A stretch of 64,000 nucleotides of DNA from Gemmatimonas sp. (GCF_027531815.1 NZ_JAPZSK010000006.1:124001-188000); one strand, 5' to 3'. Positions 1 to 11,395 are shown, numbered from the stretch's first letter. Translations and numbers: made by a program. Notes: generated by a model from the letters alone, not told the origin.

Positions 1-129
1 CTCCGTGCGGGTGCGCTCCCACCGCGCGTCCCGCAACGCCGGACCGCGCGATACGGTGGCAGCCTCGAGCATGGACGACGTGGCCACGGCCACGAGAGCA
101 AGGGTGCCGGCTGCGGAGAGTACGCGCAT
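1..129 (-). CDS. Secreted protein, N-terminal fragment
   Basis: Only the first 43 codons lie in the window; the rest is beyond the left edge. The ATG at 129 opens a reading frame with a basic start, a hydrophobic core (residues 3-20, rich in Ala, Leu and Val) and small residues after it. This is the form of a Sec signal peptide, so an exported product is likely. The following 23 residues are polar and Arg-rich and give no family signature. It lies 32 bases after the small membrane protein gene on the same strand and may be the last member of the fbp-mcm-tyrA transcription unit. Function unknown. Confidence 0.5.
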   Translation of the reverse strand, partial: MRVLSAAGTLALVAVATSSMLEAATVSRGPALRDARWERTRTE

Positions 130-161
130 GAGGGGCTCGCGAAGTGTGAAACGTGAAACAG

Positions 162-560
162 TCAGGGACGACGGCGGGTCCAGTGCGGCTGCGTAGACGA
201 CGGTGGTGCCTTGCCCGGCTTGGGCGGCGGGAGGGGACGCCCACGGCCCGTGTAATTGCTGGAGCGCGCATCGAGCACGAAGATGAGCGCCACGGCCAGC
301 AGCGCCACGGCAAAGCCCAGCGCCAGCAAGCGGGTGCGGAACTGCCGATCGTCGATGAAGAGCGAGCCCACCAGCAAGGGCATGACCACCAGGAACAGGC
401 GGATCATGCGGCGATCGAAGTCGCTGGGGACGATCTTGGTCCCGCGGGGAGCCAACTTGAGCCGATACTCCGCCTCGGCGGCCAGCGCAAAGAAGCCGTC
501 TTCGAGACGGCGGAACCACACCAGCGGGTTGAGCGACCAGCGACCTGGGCGTGACGGCAT
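162..560 (-). CDS. Small two-helix membrane protein, unknown function
   Basis: A 132-residue product with a cytoplasmic-looking first 50 residues, two predicted membrane helices (about 52-69 and 78-97) joined by a short acidic/basic turn, and a Pro/Arg-rich tail of about 35 residues. No catalytic motif is visible and I do not recognise the family. The ATG at 560 follows the tyrA stop by 69 bases on the same strand, with no clear terminator between, so co-transcription is likely. The opposite-strand frames across it lack any protein-like pattern, which supports this frame. Confidence 0.6.
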   Translation of the reverse strand: MPSRPGRWSLNPLVWFRRLEDGFFALAAEAEYRLKLAPRGTKIVPSDFDRRMIRLFLVVMPLLVGSLFIDDRQFRTRLLALGFAVALLAVALIFVLDARSSNYTGRGRPLPPPKPGKAPPSSTQPHWTRRRP

Positions 561-629
561 GGCAGGTGAACGACGATCCGGCCGTGCTGGATCCCACCGA
601 CTTGCCGCGCGTGCTCCGTGCCGGACTCG

Positions 630-1820
630 TCAGCTGCGCTCGACGATGCGGTCGATGAGGAAGCTCGACTGAACGAGCGCCTCGGCGGTGAAGTCGCCGA
701 AGAACGTGCGGACCTCACCGAACAGTCGGGAAAAGTGCTCCTGATCACCGTTCGCGAGTACGTCGGCCAGCTCGGCGACGGCCTGGCCATAGGCGGCGGT
801 GATTTCGGCGGTGGCCGGGTTCCGCATTTCGATGGGACCGTACAACGCGGGATCCTGCGCGAAGTGCCGCGCCGCCACGTACAGCTCGAGGAGATAGGCG
901 GGTGAGGTGAACGGCAGGGTTTCGCTGAGCGGCAGCCCGAGTCGGGCCAGCGTCAGCCCCTGGACCTGGGTCTGGAAGTGGGTCAGCACCTGGACCACCG
1001 ACATGATGCGGTCGTGATGCGCCGCGGTGGTTTCCGTTATTACCAGGCCACGGGCGGCGAGCATGGAGGCAAGCCAATCGGCCCAGACATCGCCGCGGCC
1101 GCGACAGAGCACCACACGCTGCCCCTGCAGCGTGTGCACGTTGGGACCGAACATGGGGTGCGTGCCCACCACGCTCGCCGCCGTGCTCTCCAGCATGGCC
1201 TGCATGGGCGCCGCCTTGATGCTTGTCACATCCATGAGCAGTCCCGTGGCCGGGACGTGCGGTCCCACGGCCCGCACCACGGCCTCGGTCTGGTCAATGG
1301 GGACGCTGATCACGGTCACCTCGGCGGCTGCCGCGGCTTCCTCGGCTCGCAGCACCGTATCCGTGTCGACGACCAGAGGCTGGTGACCGAGATCGCCAAA
1401 GAGGCGTACCAGCACCCGACCGATCTTGCCGTGCCCGCCAATGACGGCCACCGTGCGCGGAGCCGCCCCCGACGGTACCTCGGCGCGCAGCGCTGCCTGC
1501 TGGTCGCGACTGGAGCGCAGGAGCACCCGAAAGATCGACTCGATCTCGCCGGGTGGAAGCCCGAGTTCCAGCGCACGATCGTGCCGATCCTGCAGCACCT
1601 CCTGCTCCCGCTGCGGATCCCGAATGCGAATACCATGCTGGCGCTTCCAGGCAGCCACCTCGCCCACGAGCGCCATGCGTCGGGCGAGGATCTGCAGCAG
1701 GTCGCGATCGAGCGCGTCGATCATGGCCCGCACCACGGCCAACGGACGCGGGGGGGCCGCCCCGTCTTGCGCTCCGGCCTGCGTCACGGTCAGTGCGACG
1801 AGGGCTGGTAGCGGCCCCAC
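630..1820 (-). CDS. tyrA: Chorismate mutase / prephenate dehydrogenase (T-protein)
   Basis: A bifunctional enzyme for tyrosine synthesis: chorismate to prephenate, then NAD-dependent oxidative decarboxylation to 4-hydroxyphenylpyruvate. An AroQ-type helical mutase domain fills about residues 27-110 ([20 protein letters not shown], then a RDPQRE segment). A Rossmann domain follows, with the nucleotide loop GGHGKIG at 128-134 and the dehydrogenase signature [10 protein letters not shown] further on. Domain order matches the enterobacterial T-protein. The start is uncertain: the GTG at 1820 overlaps the mutase gene by 31 bases, while a GTG at 1787 lies 2 bases after its stop. The first 26 residues are not needed for the mutase fold. 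It is translationally close to the upstream methylmalonyl-CoA mutase gene. Confidence 0.9.
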   Translation of the reverse strand: MGPLPALVALTVTQAGAQDGAAPPRPLAVVRAMIDALDRDLLQILARRMALVGEVAAWKRQHGIRIRDPQREQEVLQDRHDRALELGLPPGEIESIFRVLLRSSRDQQAALRAEVPSGAAPRTVAVIGGHGKIGRVLVRLFGDLGHQPLVVDTDTVLRAEEAAAAAEVTVISVPIDQTEAVVRAVGPHVPATGLLMDVTSIKAAPMQAMLESTAASVVGTHPMFGPNVHTLQGQRVVLCRGRGDVWADWLASMLAARGLVITETTAAHHDRIMSVVQVLTHFQTQVQGLTLARLGLPLSETLPFTSPAYLLELYVAARHFAQDPALYGPIEMRNPATAEITAAYGQAVAELADVLANGDQEHFSRLFGEVRTFFGDFTAEALVQSSFLIDRIVERS

Positions 1821-3388
1821 GCCTGTTCCAGCGTATCGGCGATCTCGCCGACCGATGCCCGAACCCGCACGGCGTCGATGATGCGCGGCATGAGTTCGGC
1901 ACGCGGCCCCGAGTGATCCGGCAGGTAGTGTGGTGCCGCTTCGGCGATGCGGGCGAGCGCCTGCTGCACGGCAGCGCCATCACGCGATGCCCGCACGGCC
2001 GCCAGACGCGCCACCTGATCCTGTTCGAGCGCGCTGAAATCCGGCGCCGGAATGATGGGCGGCTCCTGTCCGTCTCCGTATTTGTTCACCCCCACCACGA
2101 CGGTCTCGCCCGCCTCGACGCGCAGCTGGTACTCGTAGGCGCTGCGGCCGATCTCCTCCTGGAAGAAGCCGGCGCGAATGGCCTCGGCGGCCCCGCCGAG
2201 TTCGTGCACCCGCTCGAGCAGCGCCACGGCGCGCTCTTCGATGCTGTTGGTGAGCTGCTCCACGTACCAACTGCCGGCCAGCGGATCCACCGTTTGCGCC
2301 ACTCCCGACTCGTAGCCGACGATCTGCTGGGTGCGCAGCGCCAGCGTGGCGGCTTCCGCGGTGGGGAGCGCCAGCGCCTCATCGTAGCCGTTGGTGTGCA
2401 GCGACTGCGTGCCACCGAGCGTGGCCGCCAGCGCCTGGATGGTGACGCGCACGATGTTGTTGTGCGGCTGCTGCGCCTGCAGCGTCACGCCACCCGTCTG
2501 CGTGTGGAAGCGCAGGCGACAGCTGGCATCGTTGGCACCGAAACGCTCGCGCATGAGGCGCGCCCAGAGCCGACGCGCGGCGCGGAACTTGGCGACTTCC
2601 TCGAACAGATCGTTGTGCGCGGCGAAGAAGAACGACAGACGCGGCGCGAACGAGTCGACCGCGAGTCCGGCCTCCACCGCCTGCTGCACGTAGGCCAGGG
2701 CGTCGGCGAAGGTGAACGCCACTTCCTGCACCGCCGTGGCGCCCGCTTCGCGAATGTGATAGCCGCTGATGGAGATGGGATTCCACTGCGGCACCTCGGC
2801 GGCGCAGAAGCGGAACATCTCCGCCGTGAGCGCGAGCGACGGCGCAGGCGGATAGATGTACGTGCCGCGCGCGATGTATTCCTTGAGAATGTCGTTCTGC
2901 ACCGTGCCGGAGAGCATGTCACGGCGGATGCCGCGCTCCTCCGCAACGACGATGTACATGGCCAGCAGCGTGGAGGCCGTGGCGTTGATCGTCATGCTCG
3001 TGGAGACCTTGTCGAGCGGAATGCCGTCGAGCAGCACGTGCATGTCTTCGACGGTGTCGATGGCCACACCGACACGCCCCACCTCACCCATCGCCCGCGG
3101 CGTGCCGGAGTCGATGCCCATTTGGGTGGGAAGATCGAAGGCCACCGACAAACCGGTCTGCCCGGCATCGAGGAGCAGCCGGAACCGTTCGTTGGTGGCC
3201 TTGGCGGTCCCGAACCCGGCATACTGCCGCATGGTCCAGAGACGACCGCGGTACATGGTGGGCTGGACGCCGCGGGTGAACGGGAACTGGCCCGGGTCAC
3301 CCAGGTCGTGCGCGTAATCGATACGGACGGCATCCGGTCGGACAACCGCCGGAATGGGGATACCGGATGGGGAGAGACGTTCGGTCAT
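1790..3388 (-). CDS. mcmA: Methylmalonyl-CoA mutase, large (catalytic) subunit
   Basis: Interconverts methylmalonyl-CoA and succinyl-CoA using adenosylcobalamin. At 532 residues it covers the TIM-barrel substrate domain only, so the B12-binding domain must be a separate polypeptide, not seen in this window. The family blocks [50 protein letters not shown] and [10 protein letters not shown]-like ([20 protein letters not shown]) are all present. The Tyr of RQYAGF (residue 56) and the Arg of YIARGTY are retained; in isobutyryl-CoA mutase these are Phe and Gln, so methylmalonyl-CoA is the likelier substrate. One oddity is RGVQPTMY, with Gln where many mutases have Tyr. It lies 12 bases after fbp and overlaps or abuts tyrA. 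Confidence 0.93.
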   Translation of the reverse strand: MTERLSPSGIPIPAVVRPDAVRIDYAHDLGDPGQFPFTRGVQPTMYRGRLWTMRQYAGFGTAKATNERFRLLLDAGQTGLSVAFDLPTQMGIDSGTPRAMGEVGRVGVAIDTVEDMHVLLDGIPLDKVSTSMTINATASTLLAMYIVVAEERGIRRDMLSGTVQNDILKEYIARGTYIYPPAPSLALTAEMFRFCAAEVPQWNPISISGYHIREAGATAVQEVAFTFADALAYVQQAVEAGLAVDSFAPRLSFFFAAHNDLFEEVAKFRAARRLWARLMRERFGANDASCRLRFHTQTGGVTLQAQQPHNNIVRVTIQALAATLGGTQSLHTNGYDEALALPTAEAATLALRTQQIVGYESGVAQTVDPLAGSWYVEQLTNSIEERAVALLERVHELGGAAEAIRAGFFQEEIGRSAYEYQLRVEAGETVVVGVNKYGDGQEPPIIPAPDFSALEQDQVARLAAVRASRDGAAVQQALARIAEAAPHYLPDHSGPRAELMPRIIDAVRVRASVGEIADTLEQAWGRYQPSSH

Positions 3389-3400
3389 CTCCCCAATCTA

Positions 3401-4480
<1,080 letters not shown>

Positions 4481-4649
4481 GGTAGGATCCCCGGAGGGTG
4501 AACGCGAATCGCCGACTGAGCCCCAGTCCGGCTTGTGCGCTGAGCGGAAAGCTGGCGCCCCCGGGCAAGCTCGTGCAAGAGCAGCGCCGCGGTTTTTCGA
4601 AGGACTGATGCGGTGAAACGGATGTAACAGGCACGACCTGTCCCGCAGG

Positions 4650-7004
4650 TCATGGCACGCGATTCTCCTGGGGCACCTGCCACGCCTCGCCGCCCGCAAG
4701 GACCCGCAGCGTGCGTCCATCGGTCTGCACAATCACGGTGCCATCGGTATCGGTGCGCAACACGGGAACGCCGCGTGCCATGAGCGCCGCCAGCGTCTCG
4801 GGTGAGGGATGTCCGTAGCGGTTGCCCGCCCCCACCGAGGCAATCGCCAGGCGCGGCGTGGCCGCATCGAGGAGCGGGGCGGTCGAGCTCGTCCGACTGC
4901 CGTGATGCCCCAGCTTCAGGACATCGACATCGAGCGCGTCGGCGCCCTGCTGCGCCACCAGCCACGCCTCTTCCTCTCCCTCGGCGTCGCCGGTCAACAG
5001 CAGACGGTGATGTCCGAAATCGACGCGCAGCACCACCGACGATTCGTTGGCATCCCGCTGTAAGGCGGTCCACGAGGAATCGGGAGCCAGCACGGTCAAC
5101 TGCACACCATCCAGTGTAAAGGTGCGCCCCGGGCGCACACGCTCCCACGGCGTGTTGGTTTCCCGCACGGCGTCGAGTGCCTCGCGGTAGCCTGGGCTGG
5201 GCAGCACGAAGGCCGGCTCCCACCAGCGCGCCGGGCGCAGCGCCCGCACCACACTTGCCGCGCCACCCGCGTGATCGTCGTGCGGGTGCGTAAGCACGAA
5301 CAGCGCCACCTGTCCGCCGCGCCGCCGCACATACGGCACCACGACGCGGCGACCCGCATCGCCCCCCTGCCAGCGCCGCCCCGCGTCCACGAGAATCCAG
5401 CGTCCGCGCGGCGTACGCAGCGCCAGGGCATCCCCCTGCCCGACGTCGAGCACATGCAGCTCCAGGTGCCCGTTTCCCGGCACCATTGCCGATCGCCAGA
5501 GGGTGGCCGTGAGCACGGCGGCCGCCCCCACCACCCAACGGCCGCGCCGTCGGTCGGCCGTGCTGCGTACGAGCAGCGCTACGGCCGTGCCGGTCCCCAC
5601 GGCGGTGGCGAAGGTGGGAGCCACGCCAAGTACGGCGCCAGGCACCGCTGCCGCACCGTGGGCCACGAGATCGAGCAACGCCATGAGTGGCTGCGTCGCG
5701 TCCGCGAGCCAGTGGTGCGGCCCAGCGGGCAACAGCAGCGCGGCGAGCAGGGCAAGAAACAACGCCGGCTGGAGAACGCCGATCAATGGCGCCGCCACAA
5801 CATTGGACAGGGGCGCCACCAGACTGATCCGACCGAAGGTCCAGGCCACGAGCGGTGCCATGACCAGTGTGGCGATGAGGCCGGTGGAGATTTCGCCGAG
5901 GAGCCAGCCGGCGGCCCCTCGTTGCCGATGCCACCAGCGCAGCATCCTTGCCGCATAGGCGGTTACCGGGAGCGGGTGACGGTCCCGTTTCCAGCGTCGG
6001 TGCAGCGACCGGGTCGCCACCAGCGCCGCCATGCCGCCCACGCTGAGTTGCCAGCCGAGGTCGTGCACGATGGCGGGCTCGATGGTGGGGACCACCGCCC
6101 CGAGGGCGAGGGCCGTCCACTCGTGCACCGGGCGCTGCCAGCGACGACTGAGCATCGTGACGATGAGCATGATGGCGCTGCGCACCGCGGGCGCCGGGAA
6201 GCCGAGGAGTGCCACGTAGGCCACCACGACGCACACACACGCCGGTTCGAGCCAGCGACGGGAGAGGCGCAAGGCACCGCCCAGCGTGAGCAATGCCGTG
6301 GCGATGATCGCGACATGCATGCCGCTGACCGACAACAGGTGCACGAGACCCGCGTCGGCGTAGCGATCGCGAACCGCGGGGTCGATGCTGCGCTGATCGG
6401 CAATGAGCAGCGCGCGTACAAGTGGCGCGCGCGTGCGAAAGGCGTCGTCGATGACCGTCCCCACATGGGCGCGCCACGCCACGAGTGGATGGCGCGGGCC
6501 GTACGCGACTCCAACCCGGGCGCGTTCGAGTCGCAGCGCCGTGCCGGTTGGCTGCGGAGACGCCCACACCGGCACGTGCATGCCTGGCCGGGGCGTCGGC
6601 GCGGCGGCGCGCGTACTATCCTGGGGCGCGAGGTTCACCACCGCCGGCACGTGACAGCGCGGCCAGCGTGCGCGCTCCGACGCCTGCCCGCGCAGCTGCG
6701 CCGGGCGACGGCCGCGCGACGGCACGTGATCCGCCACATGCACCCATGCCGCGCGGCCTTCGGCCAGCTGCCGCTGCAACCGTTGGGCACAGAGCCGGTT
6801 CTCGCGCTCGTCTCCCCACGAGGCCAGCAACCCGGCCGCCACGAGGAGCGGCTCCACCCGACCACGGCGCCAGAGCACGACCCCCGCCGCCAGAAGCAGC
6901 GCGGGCGGCAGCGGCGTGTGCCACCACGCCCCCGCCATGAGCCCCGCCAGCCACCACGCAACCGCATGAATGAGCAACGGCATGGCACAACCTGTGTGCG
7001 CCAT
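4650..7004 (-). CDS. comEC: ComEC/Rec2 DNA-uptake channel protein
   Basis: Inner-membrane channel that passes single-stranded DNA into the cytoplasm during natural transformation. It has 784 residues. Several N-terminal helices are followed by a soluble OB-like stretch (about 80-165), the Competence permease core starting at [12 protein letters not shown] (near 228) with many further helices, and a C-terminal metallo-beta-lactamase-like domain. The latter has [10 protein letters not shown] near 571, GDAEGE near 673 and GHHGSRTSS near 700. These keep the metal-binding pattern, so a nuclease-type role is possible. An alternative start is the ATG at 6983. The gene stands between miaB and fbp; no other competence gene is in the window. 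Confidence 0.93.
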   Translation of the reverse strand: MAHTGCAMPLLIHAVAWWLAGLMAGAWWHTPLPPALLLAAGVVLWRRGRVEPLLVAAGLLASWGDERENRLCAQRLQRQLAEGRAAWVHVADHVPSRGRRPAQLRGQASERARWPRCHVPAVVNLAPQDSTRAAAPTPRPGMHVPVWASPQPTGTALRLERARVGVAYGPRHPLVAWRAHVGTVIDDAFRTRAPLVRALLIADQRSIDPAVRDRYADAGLVHLLSVSGMHVAIIATALLTLGGALRLSRRWLEPACVCVVVAYVALLGFPAPAVRSAIMLIVTMLSRRWQRPVHEWTALALGAVVPTIEPAIVHDLGWQLSVGGMAALVATRSLHRRWKRDRHPLPVTAYAARMLRWWHRQRGAAGWLLGEISTGLIATLVMAPLVAWTFGRISLVAPLSNVVAAPLIGVLQPALFLALLAALLLPAGPHHWLADATQPLMALLDLVAHGAAAVPGAVLGVAPTFATAVGTGTAVALLVRSTADRRRGRWVVGAAAVLTATLWRSAMVPGNGHLELHVLDVGQGDALALRTPRGRWILVDAGRRWQGGDAGRRVVVPYVRRRGGQVALFVLTHPHDDHAGGAASVVRALRPARWWEPAFVLPSPGYREALDAVRETNTPWERVRPGRTFTLDGVQLTVLAPDSSWTALQRDANESSVVLRVDFGHHRLLLTGDAEGEEEAWLVAQQGADALDVDVLKLGHHGSRTSSTAPLLDAATPRLAIASVGAGNRYGHPSPETLAALMARGVPVLRTDTDGTVIVQTDGRTLRVLAGGEAWQVPQENRVP

Positions 7005-7070
7005 GCCGCCGTGGTATCACCATTTCTCCGGCCCCGCCATCATGCCAACGCGGCCGGCAATCGCTCGCTG

Positions 7071-7140
7071 CGATACGCCCCGATACGCCCCGATACGCCT
7101 CGATGCGGCGCTATGCGCCGCTATGCGCCGCTATGCGCTC
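7071..7140. repeat. Seven-copy 10-bp tandem repeat
   Basis: Seven consecutive decamers lie between comEC and miaB: cgatacgccc twice, cgatacgcct, cgatgcggcg, ctatgcgccg twice, and ctatgcgctc. The array drifts from one half-type to the other. The last copy supplies the miaB stop codon and its last two codons on the minus strand. A period of about one helical turn is visible directly. Whether it does anything is unknown; slippage-driven variation is the simplest reading. Confidence 0.85.
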
Positions 7141-8522
7141 ATCATGGGCAAGGGCGCGCGCTCCCGTCGCTCGACCACCGGCGTACCGGTGAACGTGGCC
7201 CCGGTGGTGCCGGTGAGGGTCACCGTGAGATACTCGCCAATTCGGGCCGCGTCGGCAGGCACCATGACCGTCTTGAAATCACGCGAGCGGCCCTGCAGCA
7301 GTTCGCCGTCGCGCGCCACCTTCTCGATAAGCAACTCCATGGTCTCGCCAAGACGGCCGAGATTGTTCTCGCGCGATATGCCGCGCACCGTGCTCACGAG
7401 GCGGTCGAAGCGGGTCGCCACGACGTCGTCGGGGATCGTCCACTCGGGCGGCATGCGTGTGGCCGGCGTGCCCTCACGGGCCGAGAACTTGAACATGAAG
7501 GCGTCGTCGAAGCGCACTTCCCGGCAGAGGGACAGCGTATCGGTGAACTCCTCATCGGTTTCGCCCGGAAACCCCACGATGATGTCGGTCGTGAGGGCGA
7601 GCCCCGGAATCGCGGCGCGCAGGCGGGCCACGCAGTCGAGGTAGTCCTCACGGGAATAGCGTCGCAGCATGCGCTTGAGCATGCTCGTGCTGCCGCTCTG
7701 CATGGGCAGATGCACGTGCTCGCAGACGGTGGGCGTCGTGGCCATCGCCTCGATGACCCGGTCGCTGAAATCGTTCGGATGTGGGCTCGTGTAGCGCACG
7801 CGACGAATGCCATCGACGGAGCCCACCGCGCGCAGCAGGTCGGCGAAGTCGTGCGAGCCGTCGGTGTACGAGTTGACGGTCTGCCCCAACAGCACCACTT
7901 CGGAGAGGCCCTGCTCGACCACCTGCTGCACCTCGCGCACCACGTCGGCCAGCTTGCGGCTGCGCTCGGGGCCCCGCGTGAACGGCACGATGCAGTAGGT
8001 GCAGCGATAGTCGCAGCCGCGCTGCACCGGAATCCACGCCTTCACCCCTTCGAAGCGCCGCGCCACCACGTCCTCGTAGTGCTCCTCGAGGTCGAAGTCG
8101 GTGGCGGTGAACTTCTCGCCGCGACGCGCCCCGTCGAGCAACGCCGGGAGCGCCCGGTAGCCATCGGGGCCAACGACGAGCGACACGTGCTTGGCCTGGT
8201 CGAGCACGCGGGCCCCCAGCCGCTGCGCCATGCAGCCGGTCACCCCCACGATGGTGTCGGGCTTCATGAAGCGGCGCAGTTCACCGAGACGGCCAATGAC
8301 GCGCGTTTCGGCGTTCTCGCGAATGGCGCAGGTGTTCACGAGAATGACGTCAGCGCCGTCGGGCGCATCAACCGGCGCGTACCCGTGCGCCACCAGCTTT
8401 CCGTACATGAGTTCGGAGTCGGCCACGTTCATCTGGCAGCCGTATGTCTCGATGTACACGGTGGGCCTGGGCGTTGCCGTGACGGTGTCCGGCAGCTCGG
8501 GAAGCGAAAGCGGAGCACTCAT
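7131..8522 (-). CDS. miaB: tRNA-2-methylthio-N6-dimethylallyladenosine synthase
   Basis: A radical-SAM methylthiotransferase that adds a methylthio group to i6A37 of tRNAs reading UNN codons. The N-terminal domain has the three cysteines of the auxiliary cluster at 29 (YGCQMN), 65 (VNTCAIREN) and 97 (GCMAQR). The radical-SAM CxxxCxxC is at 170, 174 and 177 (GCDYRCTYCIVPFTRG). A TRAM domain ends the 463-residue protein (GRSRDFKTVMVP). The ATG at 8522 follows the preceding stop (8525-8527) by two bases and gives the normal N-terminus; the open frame reaches 8561. The C-terminal codons lie in the decamer repeat. Confidence 0.96.
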   Translation of the reverse strand: MSAPLSLPELPDTVTATPRPTVYIETYGCQMNVADSELMYGKLVAHGYAPVDAPDGADVILVNTCAIRENAETRVIGRLGELRRFMKPDTIVGVTGCMAQRLGARVLDQAKHVSLVVGPDGYRALPALLDGARRGEKFTATDFDLEEHYEDVVARRFEGVKAWIPVQRGCDYRCTYCIVPFTRGPERSRKLADVVREVQQVVEQGLSEVVLLGQTVNSYTDGSHDFADLLRAVGSVDGIRRVRYTSPHPNDFSDRVIEAMATTPTVCEHVHLPMQSGSTSMLKRMLRRYSREDYLDCVARLRAAIPGLALTTDIIVGFPGETDEEFTDTLSLCREVRFDDAFMFKFSAREGTPATRMPPEWTIPDDVVATRFDRLVSTVRGISRENNLGRLGETMELLIEKVARDGELLQGRSRDFKTVMVPADAARIGEYLTVTLTGTTGATFTGTPVVERRERAPLPMMSA

Positions 8523-8524
8523 GA

Positions 8525-9700
8525 TCAGGGGCGCACCTGAATGCCGACGCCGAGGAGCCACGCCGCCTCGCGGGCCGCGGATCCGGCGAGCGAGCGGGTG
8601 GCACGCTGCAGGGAGAAGTCGATGGCCGCGGCGTCGCGCGCGAGGGGGAAACCGAGACCACCGCTGAGGCGAATCTCACGCACCGGCGCTGAGGTCGTGC
8701 TGAAGGGCAGATCGGTGCGGGCATACCCGGCGCGCAGCAGCAGCGGCACGCCGCGCAGGCGCGGACCCGCCACCTCAGCGCCGCCAAACAGGTTGAGCGC
8801 GTCATGGGCGCGCGTGCGCGACGATGCCATGGACTGCATGGCCGACCAGTTCACCTGTTCGAACCCCACGGCAAACGACGACCCGGTGATGCCGTCGTAG
8901 CGCAACGTCCCGCCCAGGCGGGCCGGCACGTTGCCCGCGGCGCGGGTGGTGTCGCGGATACGGGCCTCGAAGCGATTGCCCGCCCGGTAACTGGCGGCCG
9001 CGGCCAGCCCCTTGAAGAGGCGAATCTCGCCACCGATGGACACGGCGGTCCCGATGTACGTGACGCGCGACGAGTCGAGGGTGCTGCCGAAACGCAACGT
9101 GTCGGCGAACGTGCGTTCGCGGACACCGGTGTTCTCGCCGGTGAAGATGTGACCGCCAAGCCCCACGCGCGCCCAGTTGCCGATCTGCCACCCCACCGCA
9201 CCGCGGATGTCACCGATGGCGCCGCGCATGGTGAGCTGTTCATTGGTGGAGAGCGAGGCGCCGTCCACGTCGGCTGTGCCTCTGGTGGTGGTGGTGTACG
9301 ACCGATCGAGGAAGCCGCGGGCACTGAAGCCCACCGCCACGCCGCGCGCGGCGGGGAAGATGACCGCCAGCAGCGGGATGCGCTGTGACGCCGTGCGCTC
9401 GGTGACACCGCCCACCGTCAGCCGCCGATATTCGGGCTCGGCCTGCGCACTGAGCACGGTGCGCGCAATGCCACCGAGGGCCGCCGGGTTGATGGGCGAC
9501 AACGGGTCGATGTCGCCGAAGGCACCGGCCGTGCCGGATGCGCGGATGCTCATGCCGTTCACCGGGTAGCCGAACCCCAGCGCACTCAAGGAGCCCTGCG
9601 CACCCGCGATACCCGGCACCGCGAGACTGCCCGCGATAAGCATCGTGGCCGCCACGCCGGTACGGATGCGGTGGTTCGTCAGCAGCATTGCGCGATTCAT
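8525..9700 (-). CDS. Predicted outer-membrane beta-barrel protein (PorV/OmpP1-like)
   Basis: A 391-residue exported protein. A signal peptide (residues 1-35, ending GIAGAQG) is followed by GYPVNGMSIRASGTAGAF and INPAALGG, a pattern seen at the start of PorV- and FadL-type barrels. Alternating-strand sequence with many Gly and aromatic residues continues to a C-terminus that ends in a strand (LLGVGIQVRP). The ATG at 9700 overlaps the stop of the upstream lipoprotein gene as ATGA, so the two are translationally coupled and may act together at the cell surface. No specific substrate can be read from the sequence. The open frame continues well upstream but only as a shadow of the lipoprotein gene. 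Confidence 0.7.
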   Translation of the reverse strand: MNRAMLLTNHRIRTGVAATMLIAGSLAVPGIAGAQGSLSALGFGYPVNGMSIRASGTAGAFGDIDPLSPINPAALGGIARTVLSAQAEPEYRRLTVGGVTERTASQRIPLLAVIFPAARGVAVGFSARGFLDRSYTTTTRGTADVDGASLSTNEQLTMRGAIGDIRGAVGWQIGNWARVGLGGHIFTGENTGVRERTFADTLRFGSTLDSSRVTYIGTAVSIGGEIRLFKGLAAAASYRAGNRFEARIRDTTRAAGNVPARLGGTLRYDGITGSSFAVGFEQVNWSAMQSMASSRTRAHDALNLFGGAEVAGPRLRGVPLLLRAGYARTDLPFSTTSAPVREIRLSGGLGFPLARDAAAIDFSLQRATRSLAGSAAREAAWLLGVGIQVRP

Positions 9701-10989
9701 GGCAGGACGAACTCCGACTTCGGCAGGTAGGTGATGCGCAGCTTGGGGCGGAGCGCGGGGGCCGCCGTGCGGCTGAAGAAGCGCAGTTCCGCGGGCTGTG
9801 CCCCCTCGAGGGCGATGCGCAGCGCCAGTCCGCGAGGCACGGTGGGCGCCTGCAACCGCCACGAGCGCGCAAGCCCGAGGACGTTGAGTGAGCGGACCCC
9901 ACTGTCGCCGGGTACGAAGCGCGTGGTGTCGACTCCCAACAGCGTCCCTTCGGCCGTGAGGTCGAGAATGCGCCGCAGGTCCGACACATCGGCGGTGGCG
10001 GTGGGCACGAGCGGAAACACCGCGACGGAGTCGCGCACGTTGCCGAAGCGGCTGCGCTGCTGGGTGAGCAGCAGGTCGGCGCGCACGATGGTGCTCGAGT
10101 CGGAGATACGACGCGGCACGTTGAAGCGCATGTACGTGCGATACGCGGGGTAGCCGCCCACGACGAGGGTGTTGGGGCCCGGCGGAGGTGAGCCGATGTC
10201 GGTGAGCGCGTACAGGCTGTACGCGAGATTCACCTCGCCTTCGGCCCCCGACAGCGTTGTCTGCGTAGTCAGGGTGACGGGCCGGTAGGTGGTATCCGAG
10301 GCCGGATCGAACTGCAGCGTGGGCGCCCCGAAGCCGAGTATGAAGGCGCGCAGGCGCAGCTGCCCGGCACTCCCGGTGAGACGCAGGCCAACCCGCACAC
10401 GCGACTTCGCCGCAATTCTGGCCTGCATGAAGGTGCGGCTGAGCGGCACCCGAATGGTGTCGCCGGTGCTCGACGGCGTGAGCGTGAGCGTGCCGATACG
10501 ACGGTCGGGGCGGAAGAGCGAACGCAGCACCGCCGGCACGGTGTCGCTGGCCGTGGTGTCGACATCGTACGCTTCGAGTGTGACCGGGTTGCCGCCACGC
10601 CGACCGGTGCTGTCGAGCGGCAACTTGAGGAAGACCGAGTCGACCGTGGTGATGGAGTCGAGTGTACCGGTGCCGTTCGGGAGGAACGACGTCGTGAGCA
10701 CATCGAAGCGCAGGATGGCGCGTGTGACCAGGGTGTCGGGTCGATTGGCGAGCAACAGGTTGTTGGACAACCCGAGGGTGGGATAGCCCGCCAGCGACGA
10801 GTCGATCTCCAGCGCTTCGAACGTGGTGTCGCGGAAGCGCTCGGACTCCTCCGGGCACAGCGACGGACAGCCGGCGCCCCCGTCGAGGTTCTCGGTGCAG
10901 GCCGCTGCGGCAACCGAAGTCGCGCAGAGCGCCAACACCAGCAACGGAGCGCGCATGCGCGCCCACGACCAACGACCGCCTTCAGACAT
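9697..10989 (-). CDS. Predicted lipoprotein with DNRLRE-like repeats
   Basis: A 430-residue exported protein. After a short basic start comes a hydrophobic stretch and AAAC, a weak lipobox, then TENLDGGAGCPSLCPEE. The body carries two similar stretches of the form ILRFDV...DSVFLKL and MRFNVPRRISDSSTIVRADL. These resemble DNRLRE/CBM96-type extracellular beta-sandwich domains; this is recognition by eye and tentative. The ATG at 10989 overlaps the cdd stop by 8 bases; an ATG at 10956 (MRAPLL) would give a more standard signal peptide. It is coupled by ATGA to the barrel gene and is likely a surface partner of it. Function unknown. Confidence 0.6.
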   Translation of the reverse strand: MSEGGRWSWARMRAPLLVLALCATSVAAAACTENLDGGAGCPSLCPEESERFRDTTFEALEIDSSLAGYPTLGLSNNLLLANRPDTLVTRAILRFDVLTTSFLPNGTGTLDSITTVDSVFLKLPLDSTGRRGGNPVTLEAYDVDTTASDTVPAVLRSLFRPDRRIGTLTLTPSSTGDTIRVPLSRTFMQARIAAKSRVRVGLRLTGSAGQLRLRAFILGFGAPTLQFDPASDTTYRPVTLTTQTTLSGAEGEVNLAYSLYALTDIGSPPPGPNTLVVGGYPAYRTYMRFNVPRRISDSSTIVRADLLLTQQRSRFGNVRDSVAVFPLVPTATADVSDLRRILDLTAEGTLLGVDTTRFVPGDSGVRSLNVLGLARSWRLQAPTVPRGLALRIALEGAQPAELRFFSRTAAPALRPKLRITYLPKSEFVLP

Positions 10990-11395
10990 TCTCGAGTGAT
11001 GCAGGCGTGAACGGTGCCGGCAGCAGCTCGGCCAGCGACCAGCGAGCCGCGCGCCCATCGGGCGTCACGGCGTAGACTTCCAGCGCGGGGGCGAATTCCA
11101 CCAGCGCCTGACGACAGATCCCACACGGCGGGGTGGGATCGTGCTGCGTGGACGTAATGACCACCCGCACGAACCCACGCGCCCCCGCGGCAACGGCCGT
11201 TCCCAACGCTACCCGTTCGGCACAGGTGCCTGCCGGGTACGAGGCATTCTCCACGTTACAGCCGCCGAACACGCGGCCATCAGCGGCTTCCAGTGCGGCG
11301 CCAACCGGGAACTGCGAGTACGGCGCCCAGGCATTGGCACGCGCCGCATCCGCCACAGCGCGCAGCCGCTCGAGCTCGGGGGGCAGCGTGCTCAC
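10982..11395 (-). CDS. cdd: Cytidine deaminase
   Basis: Deaminates cytidine and deoxycytidine to uridine forms in pyrimidine salvage. It is 137 residues, the usual size of the small homotetrameric class. Zinc and catalytic residues are in TCAERVA (Cys58, Glu60) and PPCGICRQ (Cys91, Cys94), and the substrate segment FPVGAALE...GCNVENASYP is intact. The start is GTG at 11395, which overlaps the deoB stop as GTGA. With deoB it forms a nucleoside-salvage pair. Confidence 0.95.
   Translation of the reverse strand: MSTLPPELERLRAVADAARANAWAPYSQFPVGAALEAADGRVFGGCNVENASYPAGTCAERVALGTAVAAGARGFVRVVITSTQHDPTPPCGICRQALVEFAPALEVYAVTPDGRAARWSLAELLPAPFTPASLENV

Noticed and set aside
4635-4651. Small inverted repeat at the end of comEC as a terminator
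   Set aside because: The stem has only 6 bp with no T-run on the minus strand; too weak to call.
7071-7140. CRISPR-like array
   Set aside because: The units are 10 bases long with no spacers; it is a simple tandem repeat. No cas gene is present.
5271-8540. Plus-strand open frame of 1089 codons
   Set aside because: Shadow of comEC and miaB; low-complexity His/Arg/Gly composition and no start context.
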